Of a stretch of DNA of 64,000 nucleotides, positions 35,705 to 50,750 are shown piece after piece. Position 1 is the stretch's first letter; each line of letters begins with the position of its first letter. The stretch comes from Epiperipatus broadwayi (lineage: Eukaryota; Onychophora; Udeonychophora; Euonychophora; Peripatidae): NCBI GenBank assembly GCA_028023455.1, contig JAQFVV010006453.1:1160001-1224000 (forward strand), given 5' to 3'. A program made the position numbers and the translations under genes. A model generated the notes under the pieces. That model was not told the origin of the DNA. It made no database searches and was given only the letters and a program-made list of their open reading frames with translations.

Positions 35705-35830
35705 ATTGCTCAGAAGTTCATATAAACTTTGAGCCCCAGAAATGGTAGAACTGATATGTGATCCATGAATCATAAATGTCAGAAAAGGCTACTCTATCTC
35801 TGCACTAAAATATACAAGATAATAGTGAAT
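35705..35830 (+). repeat. RepE fragment
   Basis: TTATTGCTCAGAAGTTCATA followed by AACTTTGAGCCCCAGAAATG matches the start of the RepE copy at 34850. The sequence after it resembles 62880-62935 (ACTCTATCTCTGCACTAAA / CTAATACTACACTAAA). Confidence 0.4.
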
Positions 35831-35889
35831 AGTTTGTTGCTTAGGGATTCATAGGATTCTACCATTTCACCAAACCACATAATGCACCA

Positions 35890-36885
35890 GGATCATTATT
35901 GACCCAATGCAAGATAAAAGCTTTTGCAACATTAATCCATTTTCTCTGGTCCCTAGCTTTTTTTCTCCACATTATATCAGCAAATTTTTTTTTATCAATC
36001 CATCATCTCACATATGGCCTCTTTTGGGTTTTTTTACAATATCTTGGGATCTGGTAAAAAACTTCGACAGCCCTTGATTTAAATGATGCTCATTTATTCT
36101 CTCACCCAGATATTTTATTTTTTATTTCTTCATGTTACTGTTAAAATAAATCTCTCTGTACTTTGTTGAATGGTCTGAAGTTGCTATATTACTCTCTTAT
36201 TAAATGTCAAAATCTCAGATCCAGAAGTAAGAACTGTTAAAAATCATATGCTAAGAACCTTTCTTTCTAATTCCGTAGGCATAATATTTTTTGCTAAATT
36301 ATTTCATTAATTATTACATAGTTCAACATGCACAAAATAAATCATAATATTCATATGTGCTAATAGGATTATCAAAACAAATGGACATAAAGTGAATAAT
36401 TTAATATATTCACACACTTGTTTTATGACATATTTAGATTGGCCTATATAGGTTTGAAAATAAGATGGTTGTTTTTATTTTTTCAAAGTCTTTATCTTAT
36501 GGCTGGAATGAAAATATCCTCACATTTAACATTGCTGATTTAATATGTATGATGCTAGTGAGAAGAGTTTACTACCTTTTAAACAGAATTACAATCTGAT
36601 ACTGTGCTAGTAAAATTTATTGATTATTAGATAAGTTATTTCTTTAAAGCAGTCCTTGTAGTTGTTTTTGTTTCTAATTCTTGACTATCAATCTTTACTA
36701 TTTTCTTCTGGGAATTACTTTGGATATTCTATTATTTATTTTTAGTCCTAGTGTCTTACTTCCATCTATAACTCTTGTAGCAATTTCCAAACATCTGATG
36801 CATTATTTGCAAAAACAACCACATGACACAATCTAGCCATCTTAAATAATCTTCACATATTTTTATTCCATCCGCTTCCCAAATT
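35890..36885 (-). mobile_element. degenerate RTE-type LINE, interrupted
   Basis: Minus-strand blocks match the other RTE copies: the 3' part (TTTTCTCCACATTATATCAG, CCATCATCTCACATATGGCC), a middle part with TCAGATCCAGAAGTAAGAAC, and the RT-core part (GATGCATTATTTGCAAAAAC, equivalent to the VFANNAS segment). About 36290-36680 is unrelated inserted sequence that includes a foldback relic. Coding is destroyed by stops and frameshifts. Confidence 0.55.
36440..36600. repeat. decayed relative of the 24573 foldback element
   Basis: TTTATCTTATGGCTGGAAT, ATATCCTCACATTTAACATT, GATGCTAGTG and TTTACTACCTTTTAAACAGA align with the right half of 24573-24772. The left arm is largely lost. It lies in the insertion that splits the RTE copy. 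Confidence 0.4.
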
Positions 36886-37840
36886 AATAATTAAATAAAG
36901 ATAAATTGTTAGAACTTTTAGTCTAAGTTGATTTTAAAATTTGTTGTTGTGTTTTTTTTTTTTTTTTTTTTTGGCAATAATAACCATTTTCTTAAAATAA
37001 GCAATATAAGGAATTGGCATGCAGCGTTTTCAAAAATGAAACATTTCCAAAATATTCAAGTTTTTTCTTGAGTAATAAAAACTATAAATAATACGTAAAA
37101 CAACTCTTGTTATTAGTGACATTAAAACTAATAGAATGTACTTTTATTTGTTTTTGTTAAACAAAAGTGTATCCTTCACTATAATAATTGAGTCGTCATG
37201 TTTATGTGTAAAAAACTAACTGCTAACTTAATGAAATATTTTGGTAAGTAGATACTGGTAATATTTGAGTAAAACTACATAGAAATTTTGTTTTGGTTAT
37301 GTATTATCATTTTTGTTATTCTGTGACATGTAGCCCAATCATAGAAGTGGTATTAAATTGAAAATTCCAGGCTCATACTGAATTAGGTAAATGGAATTGT
37401 TAAATGGTCTACTTTCCACTAAGGTATATAAATATCTAATGATTTTATAAGGAATTTGTCACATAATAATTTACTGTTATGATTATATTTGACAAGATTT
37501 TCTATTAACTGGAAAGTAGGAAAAAGTGTCTTGAAGAACCCACACAGACTTATTTCAATTAATAGAATTTAAAATCAACTTTTATGTGGAGATCTTTGCT
37601 TTCTACATAAATATAAAATTTCAACTTCTAAATATTTATTTCATTGCCATCACAAAAAATGATGCTTATTGCAGAACTGTAATGGATAATAAAGTATTTA
37701 TATGAAGATAATGTAACAACTTAAAAATAGAAATTGCACCCTATATCTGAGCACTCAACTTAATAAGTTTGATTTTCTATTTCGACTTTCGTTTCTGATT
37801 AAATCCATTTGCTGTAAACTTTATATTATTATATAAAATA
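36886..37840. other. AT-rich sequence with a T20 run
   Basis: A run of about 20 T lies at 36953-36972. No gene or RNA feature is recognised. Confidence 0.5.
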
Positions 37841-38757
37841 CACAAGGGGACCTAAAAATAAACAAAAATTTTTAATAAAAAATTGTATATTTATTTGTAG
37901 GTGTTGCAAATTGAATTGTGTTAAAAAGTAAACCAATTTGTCACTTTTTAAAGTAGTCTCAAAGCACTTGCAAAGTGGTGCATTTTAACATCTCTGTCAT
38001 TTTCCCTCCATTTCTAAATTCACAAACAAACAAAAATTGAGTCATTTTTTTATTCAAGAGATTTAAAAAAATCACAGGAAGTGGAATTGAGTGAATACAG
38101 TCATGGGTAGAGATTGCTCTCTTTTCTTTGTCACAAAATTACGCACATCTTATTACATCATGTAAATGTTTTAGAAATTGTAGACAAAATGTTTGACAAT
38201 TATGAACTAAATTTGAGAGAAAAATGTCATTTGTATAAAAAAAAATCAGCATTGTTTTGAGTTTGGACTTCACTTGCAATGCTTCTTTAGGAAAATGGTA
38301 AATTTAACATTTCAGTTAATCCACTCATAAACTCATGTTTTTATGGGATTAGCTTGCTTATAATTTTTTGCAAGCATTATAACTTTTTTCCATGTCATTT
38401 TCTGTAACAGAATTTCACATTGTTAAACTTTTTAGTCATAAAGAAATTGGTAAATATGTAAAATGCACTATACAAAACATGTGCTAGGTGGTACCACAAT
38501 TTTACACAGCAATGCCATTTGGCAGATTGATGCAGAAAGATTCCTGAAAAATGTATGTGACAGAAAACATATATACTACAACAGGTGCACAAATCTGAGA
38601 ATGATTCACATTGTTTTTGGATCCTCTCTTGTCTAACACCAAAAAATTGGGCATAAATTTCAAACATTACAAGTTGTTTTGAATTTTAGACTGATAGATT
38701 GATAATAATAAAAGAGTAAATAATAACTGTCAGTGGAAAAAATAAATTAGGTCCAAA
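37841..38757 (-). mobile_element. mariner-like transposon relic
   Basis: The minus strand has a broken reading frame in which YSLNSTSCDFF (38065-38097) aligns with the conserved YSPDLAPCDFF catalytic-core motif of mariner transposases. The left end starts ACAAGGGGACCTAAAAATAA, and the right end has a decayed mirror (TTAGGTCC at about 38748-38755), compatible with short TIRs. TA precedes the left end. A 90-codon frame at 38395-38667 is not recognisable. At roughly 0.9 kb it is shorter than a typical 1.3 kb mariner, and it is full of stops, so it is dead. The family is inferred from one motif plus length and ends. Confidence 0.45.
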
Positions 38758-38810
38758 GTTTTTAGATGCAATAGATAGAAAAACGCTAGATGGGAATTTA
38801 TTAAACATAC

Positions 38811-39995
38811 ATCATCATTATCATCATAATTCTTAAAACTATTATCATTTCACTACAGTATGAAAGTCTGTCCAAGTTCAATCTATTTCCTATTTTTAGA
38901 CTATCATGCCCACATTACCCTCAGTACACTTTTTTATTTTATCCATCCATCTCACATATTGCTTTTTTAGTTTTTTCACAATCTCTTGGAATCCAATTTA
39001 AGATTATATCTGTCCATATATTATAATCTCTTCTAGCAATATGTATAGCTCAATCCCACTTCAGTCTCTTAATTTTTTCAATGATCTCAATAATACCTAT
39101 GAGTAATAACACTCATGTATTTCATTTTCCATCTCTTTTTGCACCCATAACATACATTTTCCCCATACTTCATTGAATGTTCTGAGATCTCTGTATTACT
39201 TTCTGTTAAGTATTAAAGTCTCAGATCCATAAGTAAGAACTGGTAAAAGACATTCATTTAAAACCCTCTGTTTTAATCACATAGATATATTTCTTCTTAA
39301 TATTGAATTATTTCTACCAAAAGCATTCCAACTAAGTTTAATTCTATAATTAATTTTATTCATTATGCTTCCATGTTTATTAGTAATCTGACCAAGGTAT
39401 TTATAGTTGTTAATTTCTTCTAAGTCATCATTATCAATCTTTACTTTCTTCTTTTGAAAAAAATCCATTGAACATTACTTTAGTCTTTTTAACATTTATC
39501 TTAGTTCTACACTCTAACATTTTTGTGATAACTCTTGAAACATTCTTCTGAAGGTCTGAAGCATTATTTGCAAAAACAGCTGTATCATCTAAAAAATGTA
39601 GTTGACTTAAATAATATTCATTTTTTTACTCACTTAGCTTTCCATTTTAATCTGCAAAATACTTTTTGCGAACTTGCTGTAAAAAATTTTGGGGATATAA
39701 AGTCATACTGTCATATACTCCTCTAAATGTTAATACTTTTAGTATCATTATGTATCCTAATTGTTGCTTTTTCATTTTTATAAATATTCTTCAGAGTATG
39801 ACAACATCCTGGATCTATATCTTGATGATCCAATGCATTAATCACTTAAGAAATACTTATATAATCAAATGCTTTTTCGTAACCTACAAATCTCAAGCAT
39901 AATGACAATTGATATTTATTGATTTTTGCTATAACTTCTCTCAATACTTGGATATGATCCACTATATTAAAACCACTTTTAAATACAGCTATTAT
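38811..39995 (-). mobile_element. degenerate RTE-type LINE, reverse transcriptase region
   Basis: Minus-strand reading has LDD in place of the catalytic YADD within FLDDTAVFANNASDLQKNVS (about 39540-39598). It continues through INVKKTKVMFNG and then, after a frame change, DDLEEINNYKYLGQITNKHG and KLSWNAFGRNNS (39468-39277). These are ordered RT and connector motifs of RTE-clade LINEs. The 3' end at 38811 has a TGATGA-type tail. The copy is stop-ridden and inactive. No 5' endonuclease is visible. Confidence 0.7.
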
Positions 39996-41559
39996 AAACT
40001 TGCCAAAACCAGTAGTAAATAATTATGTAATTAAAATCAGTTATACCTTAAAAGAAAGTACTGACAATTATGCATATATATAAATCTGATTGCTTTTAAA
40101 ATGTTAATTAAAAAAAATATTTTGAACATTATATAACCATTCTTTTAAGTTTAAATCTGGGCCTATATAATTTAATTACTTTTGGGATTATAATTAAGCT
40201 TAGCATTTTTTTTTCAATTAAACAGACTATAATTAGCATATTTAATAATCTCATATTGGGTGGGCAGTGGGTGTTCTGAAAGGATAAAACAAGAATGATA
40301 ACCATTTAAATATTTATCTTCCAAAAATTTTAAATCCTGGTAAGTAATATCTTTTCATCTTTGATCCTCTATCTGCCACTTTTGGAAAGGTCTTTATCCT
40401 GCAGTATTCTATCTGCTTATAGCCAATGGAAAATGGGGCTTCTGAAATCATGTTTTTATATATTTGTGAATTACATCAACACATTAGTTAACAAAATTAG
40501 GAACTTATAAGTGCAATTTGTAATGTTTTATATAGATATTAATAAAAAGTTGTGAAACATGCAAAATTTAAAAATATCTTGAAGGAAAAGAATGTGTTGA
40601 TTATTAATATATTCAACCAAAAAATATATTTATGTTGCTGTTAGTCATTTTTAATTTAGAATTTAAAAAACTTAAACATTATTAGTTAAATAATTTTAAT
40701 TTAAAAGAATTTTTTTTATTTATAAAAATATAACCACAATAATATATATAACAGAAATTTTAAAGCATAAATATTTCAAACATACTTTATTAAAATATTG
40801 TTTAACATATGATATAAGTATTCAGAAATATTTAAATACTAAACAGTTTTCTCTGTCATTTAGTTTGAACAGCTTATGTGGCAAATTTGATAACTATTTT
40901 TTATACATTTTTCTTTTTAATAAATACAACTTTAAACTTTATTACATATTTATATTTAAAAAATTGTTACAAATACAACTTTAAAAATAAAAATGAATTT
41001 TAAAAATAATATAACAATTTTGCAAATAAAGAAAGAGATAATTATAAGCAGAAATAAGGAAACACACAAAATACTTCATTTTTAAACTACAAAGTATATT
41101 TTAACAACAAAAAGATAATATCCATAAAATTTCTATTAGTAAAAAATAAATTTTGGTATAAAAAATATATTTAGACAATGAAATTATTTTAAAAAATTAT
41201 TAAAATTCTGCTTATAATTAAAAAAACAACAAAAAATAATGGCGTTCATAAAAGTTGGAATTTCTTATTTAATTATAGGCATTTCTAAATCATTTCCTAT
41301 TTTTCATTAGTAAATCTTTGATTGAATAAATTTAAGCTTAAAAACATATTTAAATAAAAGTTAAATGTAAACATCACATATTTACTAAGAAACAAGTATT
41401 TATTTGAATTTTCCAATAAAATAAATAATTAAATTAATTAAATGTGAAGTTGTATTTTTCAATTTCTCAAAAACTGAAGTTCATTTCTAAAAAGACAAAA
41501 TTGTGTATGTGCAGTGAATGCCTCTTGTAAAGCCATAATTTTTGAACTCCAATAATTGA
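39996..41559. other. AT-rich sequence, nothing recognised
   Basis: The stretch is very A/T-rich, especially 40640-41440, and has no supported feature. Confidence 0.5.
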
Positions 41560-41745
41560 TGTGATGTGGTGTGATGTACTGTAGCTTCTTCTTAAACGAA
41601 GTCAAGCATCTCTCAGCAATTATACCAAGAAAAACTTGTTAGCTACTTAATTTCACATTCCTCAGTCTAAGTTCTCTCATATTCTGCTCCATCCCATTTC
41701 CACAACATAATCTTTGTCATCTCTACAGCCTTAATATTACTATTA
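41560..41745 (-). mobile_element. LINE 3' UTR, second copy of the 8681 family
   Basis: (ATCAC)n-type terminal repeats at 41560-41576, then TTCTTAAACGAAGTCAAGC, CTCAGCAATTATACCAAGAA and TGCTCCATCCCATTTCCACA, match 8681-8845 in order. Only the 3' end inserted, as is usual for 5'-truncated LINEs. Confidence 0.6.
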
Positions 41746-42559
41746 TTATTAGAATTACTATCAATTGAAACCTAATTTAATTTTACTTTTTGGTATCAAA
41801 TAAATGCAAGCTCATCAAATAAGTACAACAAAAAACCAAAAGTAGAGAATCCTGAGTCTAATTGCTTCTTGAATGGGAAGTACATCAATAGTACCTGAAA
41901 TAGTTTATAATAATATTTACAGTAACACACAAAAAGCATTTAATATATTTCACTTCATCATTAAAAATTTTTTAAAAAAGTTATAAGACTTGTAACTATA
42001 ATTTTGGAAACAGTCTTTTTTTTATCAATTGTTTTAAGTTCAGAATTACAATATTTTAATTTATTAACAACTAGATTTTTATTTATATAACAAGAACAAT
42101 CTTATTGTTTATTTCATAAGATGAATGATTTTTTTAATATGTCTATTAAAGACCTTTTTTACCAGACTCATATATCTGCAGTACCACTGATAGTGGTCAA
42201 ATTTTAATTAAATTTGGCTACAATAATCAAATTATCTAAATGCACTACTTAGTACCTTCTGGAGAATGTCTTAAATAATTTGATAGTTATATTAATTATT
42301 TTAATAGTATATAGTTTTTGTAGTGTTTTAAAAGGTTTTGTTCTAAATTAAGTTATTTAAAGGCTATTTTATTTTTTACTTATATATATATATTCATTTT
42401 TTAAATTTTATGATTGTATTCCTCTTCTGTATTGTATCATATCACAAATATCCGCCAGCATAGAGAGGTAAATTAACTTCTCTCACTAAGAATGCATTTT
42501 GAAACCACTTCAATGGTCATTTAAGTTAATCATAGATATCTGAAATAACTATATATATA
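41746..42559. other. AT-rich sequence, nothing recognised
   Basis: A short ATT run lies near 41735-41755 and (AT)n runs near 42382 and 42550. No gene is seen. Confidence 0.5.
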
Positions 42560-43450
42560 TATATTGTAACCAGTTGGGTAACATGGTGCACAGCAACATA
42601 GTTGTCTGTGTTCACATATATATATATATAAAATAAAGGAAAAGTAGAAACAAACACAGACATAGAATTTTGTAGATATTTTTCTACATTCACTGGGAAT
42701 AATAACTGTAAAGGGTTAAATTACTCTGGATTTAAAACAGAATTTTATTATAAATTAAAACATTTAATATTATATTCTGATTTTGAATTTAAAAACAAGC
42801 ATGTTTATGATAATTGTAAAAAATTTTATTATTTATTTTTGAAGTATTTTAATTAATGTTCTATCTAAATAAAAACATGCAAATTCCCTTTGGTAAAATT
42901 TCAAAGTTGCTTCCAAAAGTAGCTTGTAATTAAAAATTATTTCAAAAAAAAATAAAATTGATTTTAATCAAAATAAGGATTAGACCAAAAAAAATCTGTT
43001 TCAATTAAGATGTTTTTAATACTTCAGGTGACTCTTATACAAAATTCTGATAAAATATCAGTTTAGTTTGGTTTTAACATGTTTGAGATGCTGAATAATT
43101 AGCTGCAGAGCTGAAGAGTTATACAAAAATAGCTTCCATGGAGATCTAAGGGAAGACAAATCCAGAAGCTGCCCTATAGTTTATTACAGAGTTTTGATTC
43201 ACCTGAAGTCTAGGTTTACTTCTAATGAATCAATAAGCCTTAAATGCGTATGTCAGTTTGCTGACCTGAAGCTCACCAAGCTAGACAGAAGGGAGCTCAT
43301 GGAATGCCAACATATCTGATTATATTTTTCTGATGGATCAAAAACCAAGCTCACCAAGAGAAAACTTACTGTGTATATATGCAGAGAAGCCTAGAGAAAT
43401 GTATATACAGTTAGCTGGTGGTGAGTAATATTGTATATAATAATGAAATT
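42560..43450 (+). repeat. dispersed repeat RepF, copy 2
   Basis: Ordered blocks are shared with 21685-22620. Toward the end, a short open run reads LYFSDGSKTKLTKRKLTVYI then CREA (about 43320-43395). FSDGSKT resembles the start of the RNase H fold (xxDGSKT), but no further RNase H motifs are visible. It could be a decayed retroelement or an unrelated repeat. Confidence 0.45.
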
Positions 43451-44050
43451 TTAAATGATTTCCTTAAGTAATATTTTTAAGGCAATAAACCTAAATCATG
43501 TGCGCTTGAAAATGCGAAGGTAGGGACCTCTACTAACTTAAAATAAAGCAAGTAAATAATTTTCTTGAGTCCAACATCTAAAAGAGAGATGATTTTAATA
43601 TACATATTTTAAAGAAATTGTTTTAGTAATTTCTTAAAAATGACATCCAATATATATATATATAAAATTTTACATGAATTAAAATCAAAAAAAAATAATT
43701 TATAGACAATTTTATAGAAAAGAAAATAAAAACATTTTATCTAATTCTAATCCTTTTATAAAGTAATCTGTCAAGACAAAAAAAAACTTTTATAAACCTG
43801 TCAAAAAATTTCTTAGTTCTTACTTTTTAAAGAAAAAAGTTTATATTCAGCAAAGAGAATTAATTAGTGAAAATAATATTTGACTAATGTAATTAATTGT
43901 GTTAAATTGGAACATGATATAAATGTCAATGTGCACATACATTTCTATGTGCACAAACACTATATGTAAATTACTTTGACATAAAAATTAATAATTCTAT
44001 TATTTTTGACAAATTGAAATATATGTTCATGTAATAATAAAAGTGGTGTC

Positions 44051-44130
<80 letters not shown>

Positions 44131-44463
44131 AACCTAGTGTTATTGACACTTGGTTTACTTAGCATTATTTCTGCAGGGAAACAATGCTATTCTTTAAAGA
44201 AATAAAAGATAAAATAACAATAGTAATAATTGATTAACAAAGTATGCTATTCACTCACTTTGGCATGTTTTGGGTGAATAACTAATAGATTTAATAACTC
44301 AATGTCATTTTTAAAGAGAGAACATGAATAATTTAATTGAGATATTAATAATTAGAGGAAATTAATATGGTATAAAAGCTAAACAGTAATTGATTTCGGA
44401 TGGGTAGAGGGGAGAGTGGATGAGTGTCTTATCATAAAGCACAATAACTTCTGGTAATTTCTT

Positions 44464-44500
<37 letters not shown>

Positions 44501-45850
44501 GTTTAAAGAATTATACATCACTGATTGTTAATTTAATGTATTTATTATTTTTTTTATTGTCAAATTACTTTGTAATTCAGGTAGATAATACTGAAAACTA
44601 TATGATTGTAATAGGTTTTTCCTTTCTTTTGTTTATGTTATAATCAAATGATTATTTTCTGGAAGAGAATTATTAAAGTCAAGAACATTTTGATTTTTGA
44701 AAAATATAGTCTGCTTTTTAGTTTTCCAAGGAAGGAACAGGTGCTGAAATTTGGTAACTCAATTTTTTCATTTTATTTTGCAGAAATAAATGTAATCAAA
44801 GTAAAATTTTAATAATATCATGTGTGGCTAAAATTTTTTTGATAAGACGTCCTGATTTCTAATGCCATCTACCTATTTAAAAACGCTTTTATACTTAAAA
44901 ATTTATTGTCTCCGCCTAAAGTTAAAATAATAGTTCTTAACTAAAAAAGAAGCACGAAAAATTATATTATATCTAAATTAAGGAAAGAAGCGATTTCCCA
45001 GAAAAGATTAATATGTTATTAACACCAATGTCATTTCTTGATATTTTCTTGGTATAGAAAAAAAAAAAAAAAATAATTGAAAGAAATATTTTGAAACCTA
45101 GGAAAATCCAACTAGAAACATTTTGGCGCTCTTTTAAAATATTGTCTGCGCTTCCCACAAGTAATGTAGTTACATACGTTAAAATATGTTTGTTCACCAA
45201 GAATTGTCTGGAAATAATAATAATGATAAATGAAATTAATTTACATGCATGTATATTTTTTTTTTTGGAAAAAAATATAAGCTTTCTCAAAGTAAATATA
45301 AGGAAGAGTTATATAGGGGCATTCTTACGGAGAAGTTACCGTTAAAAAAATTTATAATTCCTAAAGTATGAACAAAACCACAAATATCTCAGTGACTTAT
45401 TAATGATAAAAATAAATGATATATTATATTACACATCAGTTGGATTTATTAAAACTTCCTATACATGTAAATCATTTGCCCAGTTATTATCCAGAATAAT
45501 CTCTCGGAAAAATTACGCATTTTCATCCATAAGTAAGCTAAAAATATGAATTGTACATATCGTCAATAATAAGAAAAAAAAAAAGAATTGTGTATGTTTA
45601 TCGTCTATCGTCAACTGTTCGTTATGTTATAATATGTATATTATATTTTCTATGGATCCCAAAATTGTAGCAGTTTAATTCAAATTAGAATTAATCTTCA
45701 GATATAATATGTTTTCTTTACCTAATTTTATTAAACTTACAAAATAGAAGAAAACTTTTATTTAAAAGGAAATAATACCATGCGTTTATTGTTTTTAAAC
45801 TTGCTTCGTAAATACGACTGGATAAAGCTCTTCAATTGTTCAACAGAAAA
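43451..45850. other. AT-rich sequence with simple repeats
   Basis: It contains an (AT)36 run at 44056-44127 and an A run of about 26 at 44469-44494. Small frames around 45000-45345 lie on both strands and have no domain. Nothing else is supported. Confidence 0.5.
44056..44127. repeat. (AT)n microsatellite
   Basis: 72 bases of uninterrupted AT dinucleotide, followed by TTGTAACC, a junction also seen at the start of RepF at 42560. Confidence 0.9.
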
Positions 45851-46350
45851 NNNNNNNNNNNNNNNNNNNNNNNNNNNNNNNNNNNNNNNNNNNNNNNNNN
45901 NNNNNNNNNNNNNNNNNNNNNNNNNNNNNNNNNNNNNNNNNNNNNNNNNNNNNNNNNNNNNNNNNNNNNNNNNNNNNNNNNNNNNNNNNNNNNNNNNNNN
46001 NNNNNNNNNNNNNNNNNNNNNNNNNNNNNNNNNNNNNNNNNNNNNNNNNNNNNNNNNNNNNNNNNNNNNNNNNNNNNNNNNNNNNNNNNNNNNNNNNNNN
46101 NNNNNNNNNNNNNNNNNNNNNNNNNNNNNNNNNNNNNNNNNNNNNNNNNNNNNNNNNNNNNNNNNNNNNNNNNNNNNNNNNNNNNNNNNNNNNNNNNNNN
46201 NNNNNNNNNNNNNNNNNNNNNNNNNNNNNNNNNNNNNNNNNNNNNNNNNNNNNNNNNNNNNNNNNNNNNNNNNNNNNNNNNNNNNNNNNNNNNNNNNNNN
46301 NNNNNNNNNNNNNNNNNNNNNNNNNNNNNNNNNNNNNNNNNNNNNNNNNN
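45851..46350. other. assembly gap
   Basis: Exactly 500 N, a conventional placeholder length, so the true gap size is probably unknown. The open frames crossing it are artefacts. Confidence 0.98.
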
Positions 46351-49860
<3,510 letters not shown>

Positions 49861-50175
49861 GTGTTTGACTGGTGTGGCTGTTAGTTTCTATCCACATATA
49901 CTGAATGGTCTTCTGTTAGATAAAGTTGTCATACTTGCTGTTATAAACAGAGTATTAAGAAATATTGTAAAACAGTTCACAAGATATGACTATCCAGGTT
50001 TTGATGAAAAAGAAATTTAACCAGCAATTTTTATTCTCTGAATTGGATCATTGCAACATTGTTTCTTGAATTGAGCCTTCAAATAGACTAAAGTAGATTG
50101 GACTGTTGAATTGGATTAGCTGAGTTGTTCACTTCAGACCTATTTATATCCACTCAATAAATGTTTTCCAAATAC
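49861..50175 (+). CDS. possible 3'-terminal exon with polyadenylation signal
   Basis: TTATTTCCAG just upstream is a good splice-acceptor form. After it one frame reads CLTGVAVSFYPHILNGLLLD, then KVVILAVINRVLRNIVKQFT and RYDYPGFDEKEI to a TAA at 50018-50020. AATAAA follows at 50155-50160, about 135 bases after the stop. Composition is protein-like, with an amphipathic or membrane-prone middle and a charged tail. I do not recognise the protein. The frame also runs upstream to an ATG at 49757, through T-rich sequence that looks more like an intron end. No partner exon is certain. Confidence 0.3.
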
Positions 50176-50750
50176 AATATTTGTCATAACTTTGTTACAA
50201 AACTTGAAATCTGCTTCTTTACAATAACATATTTTTTGAAAAACATTTTCTTAATTTCCTTGACAACATGTTGTGGAACAAATAATTTAACAGATATTTT
50301 AAAAATACATAATTATTTTTATAATTAAGTGAACAAAAGAAAATAAAAATACTATTTTCTCTCTTTATTTAAACTAGCAACAGAAAGAAAAAAAATTATT
50401 AATGACTTTTAAAAATTGATCAATAACATACTTATTTTTATTAACCCATAATTTTAAATAATATATTTATTTTTGCTATTAAATTTACTTTAAGAATAAG
50501 TAATTTTTTCTATTCAAAATTTATTTAGAAGGCATATAAGACAAAAGTACAAAATGTTTTATATTTTTGTAACCTATGCAATTTCAATCTTTGCATGCAT
50601 TAAAACCATTTTATCTTTCATCCTTTACAATACAACTTATCATTTCATTGTTTTACACTTATTATAAAGTAATTTTTTTTATAAAATAGGTAATAGTAGG
50701 ATTAAAATGTATAAACTAATTTCTTTTTAAATTTATATATATATATATAA
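50176..50750. other. AT-rich sequence, nothing recognised
   Basis: Only A/T-rich sequence is visible, with an (AT)n run just before the satellite. Confidence 0.5.

Noticed and set aside
43320-43395. RNase H gene
   Set aside because: Only the DGSKT-like residues match; the other catalytic acidic residues are not visible.
44973-45345. Frames of 105 (-) and 84 (+) codons overlapping each other
   Set aside because: They overlap on opposite strands, include homopolymer-encoded K/F runs and have no domain.
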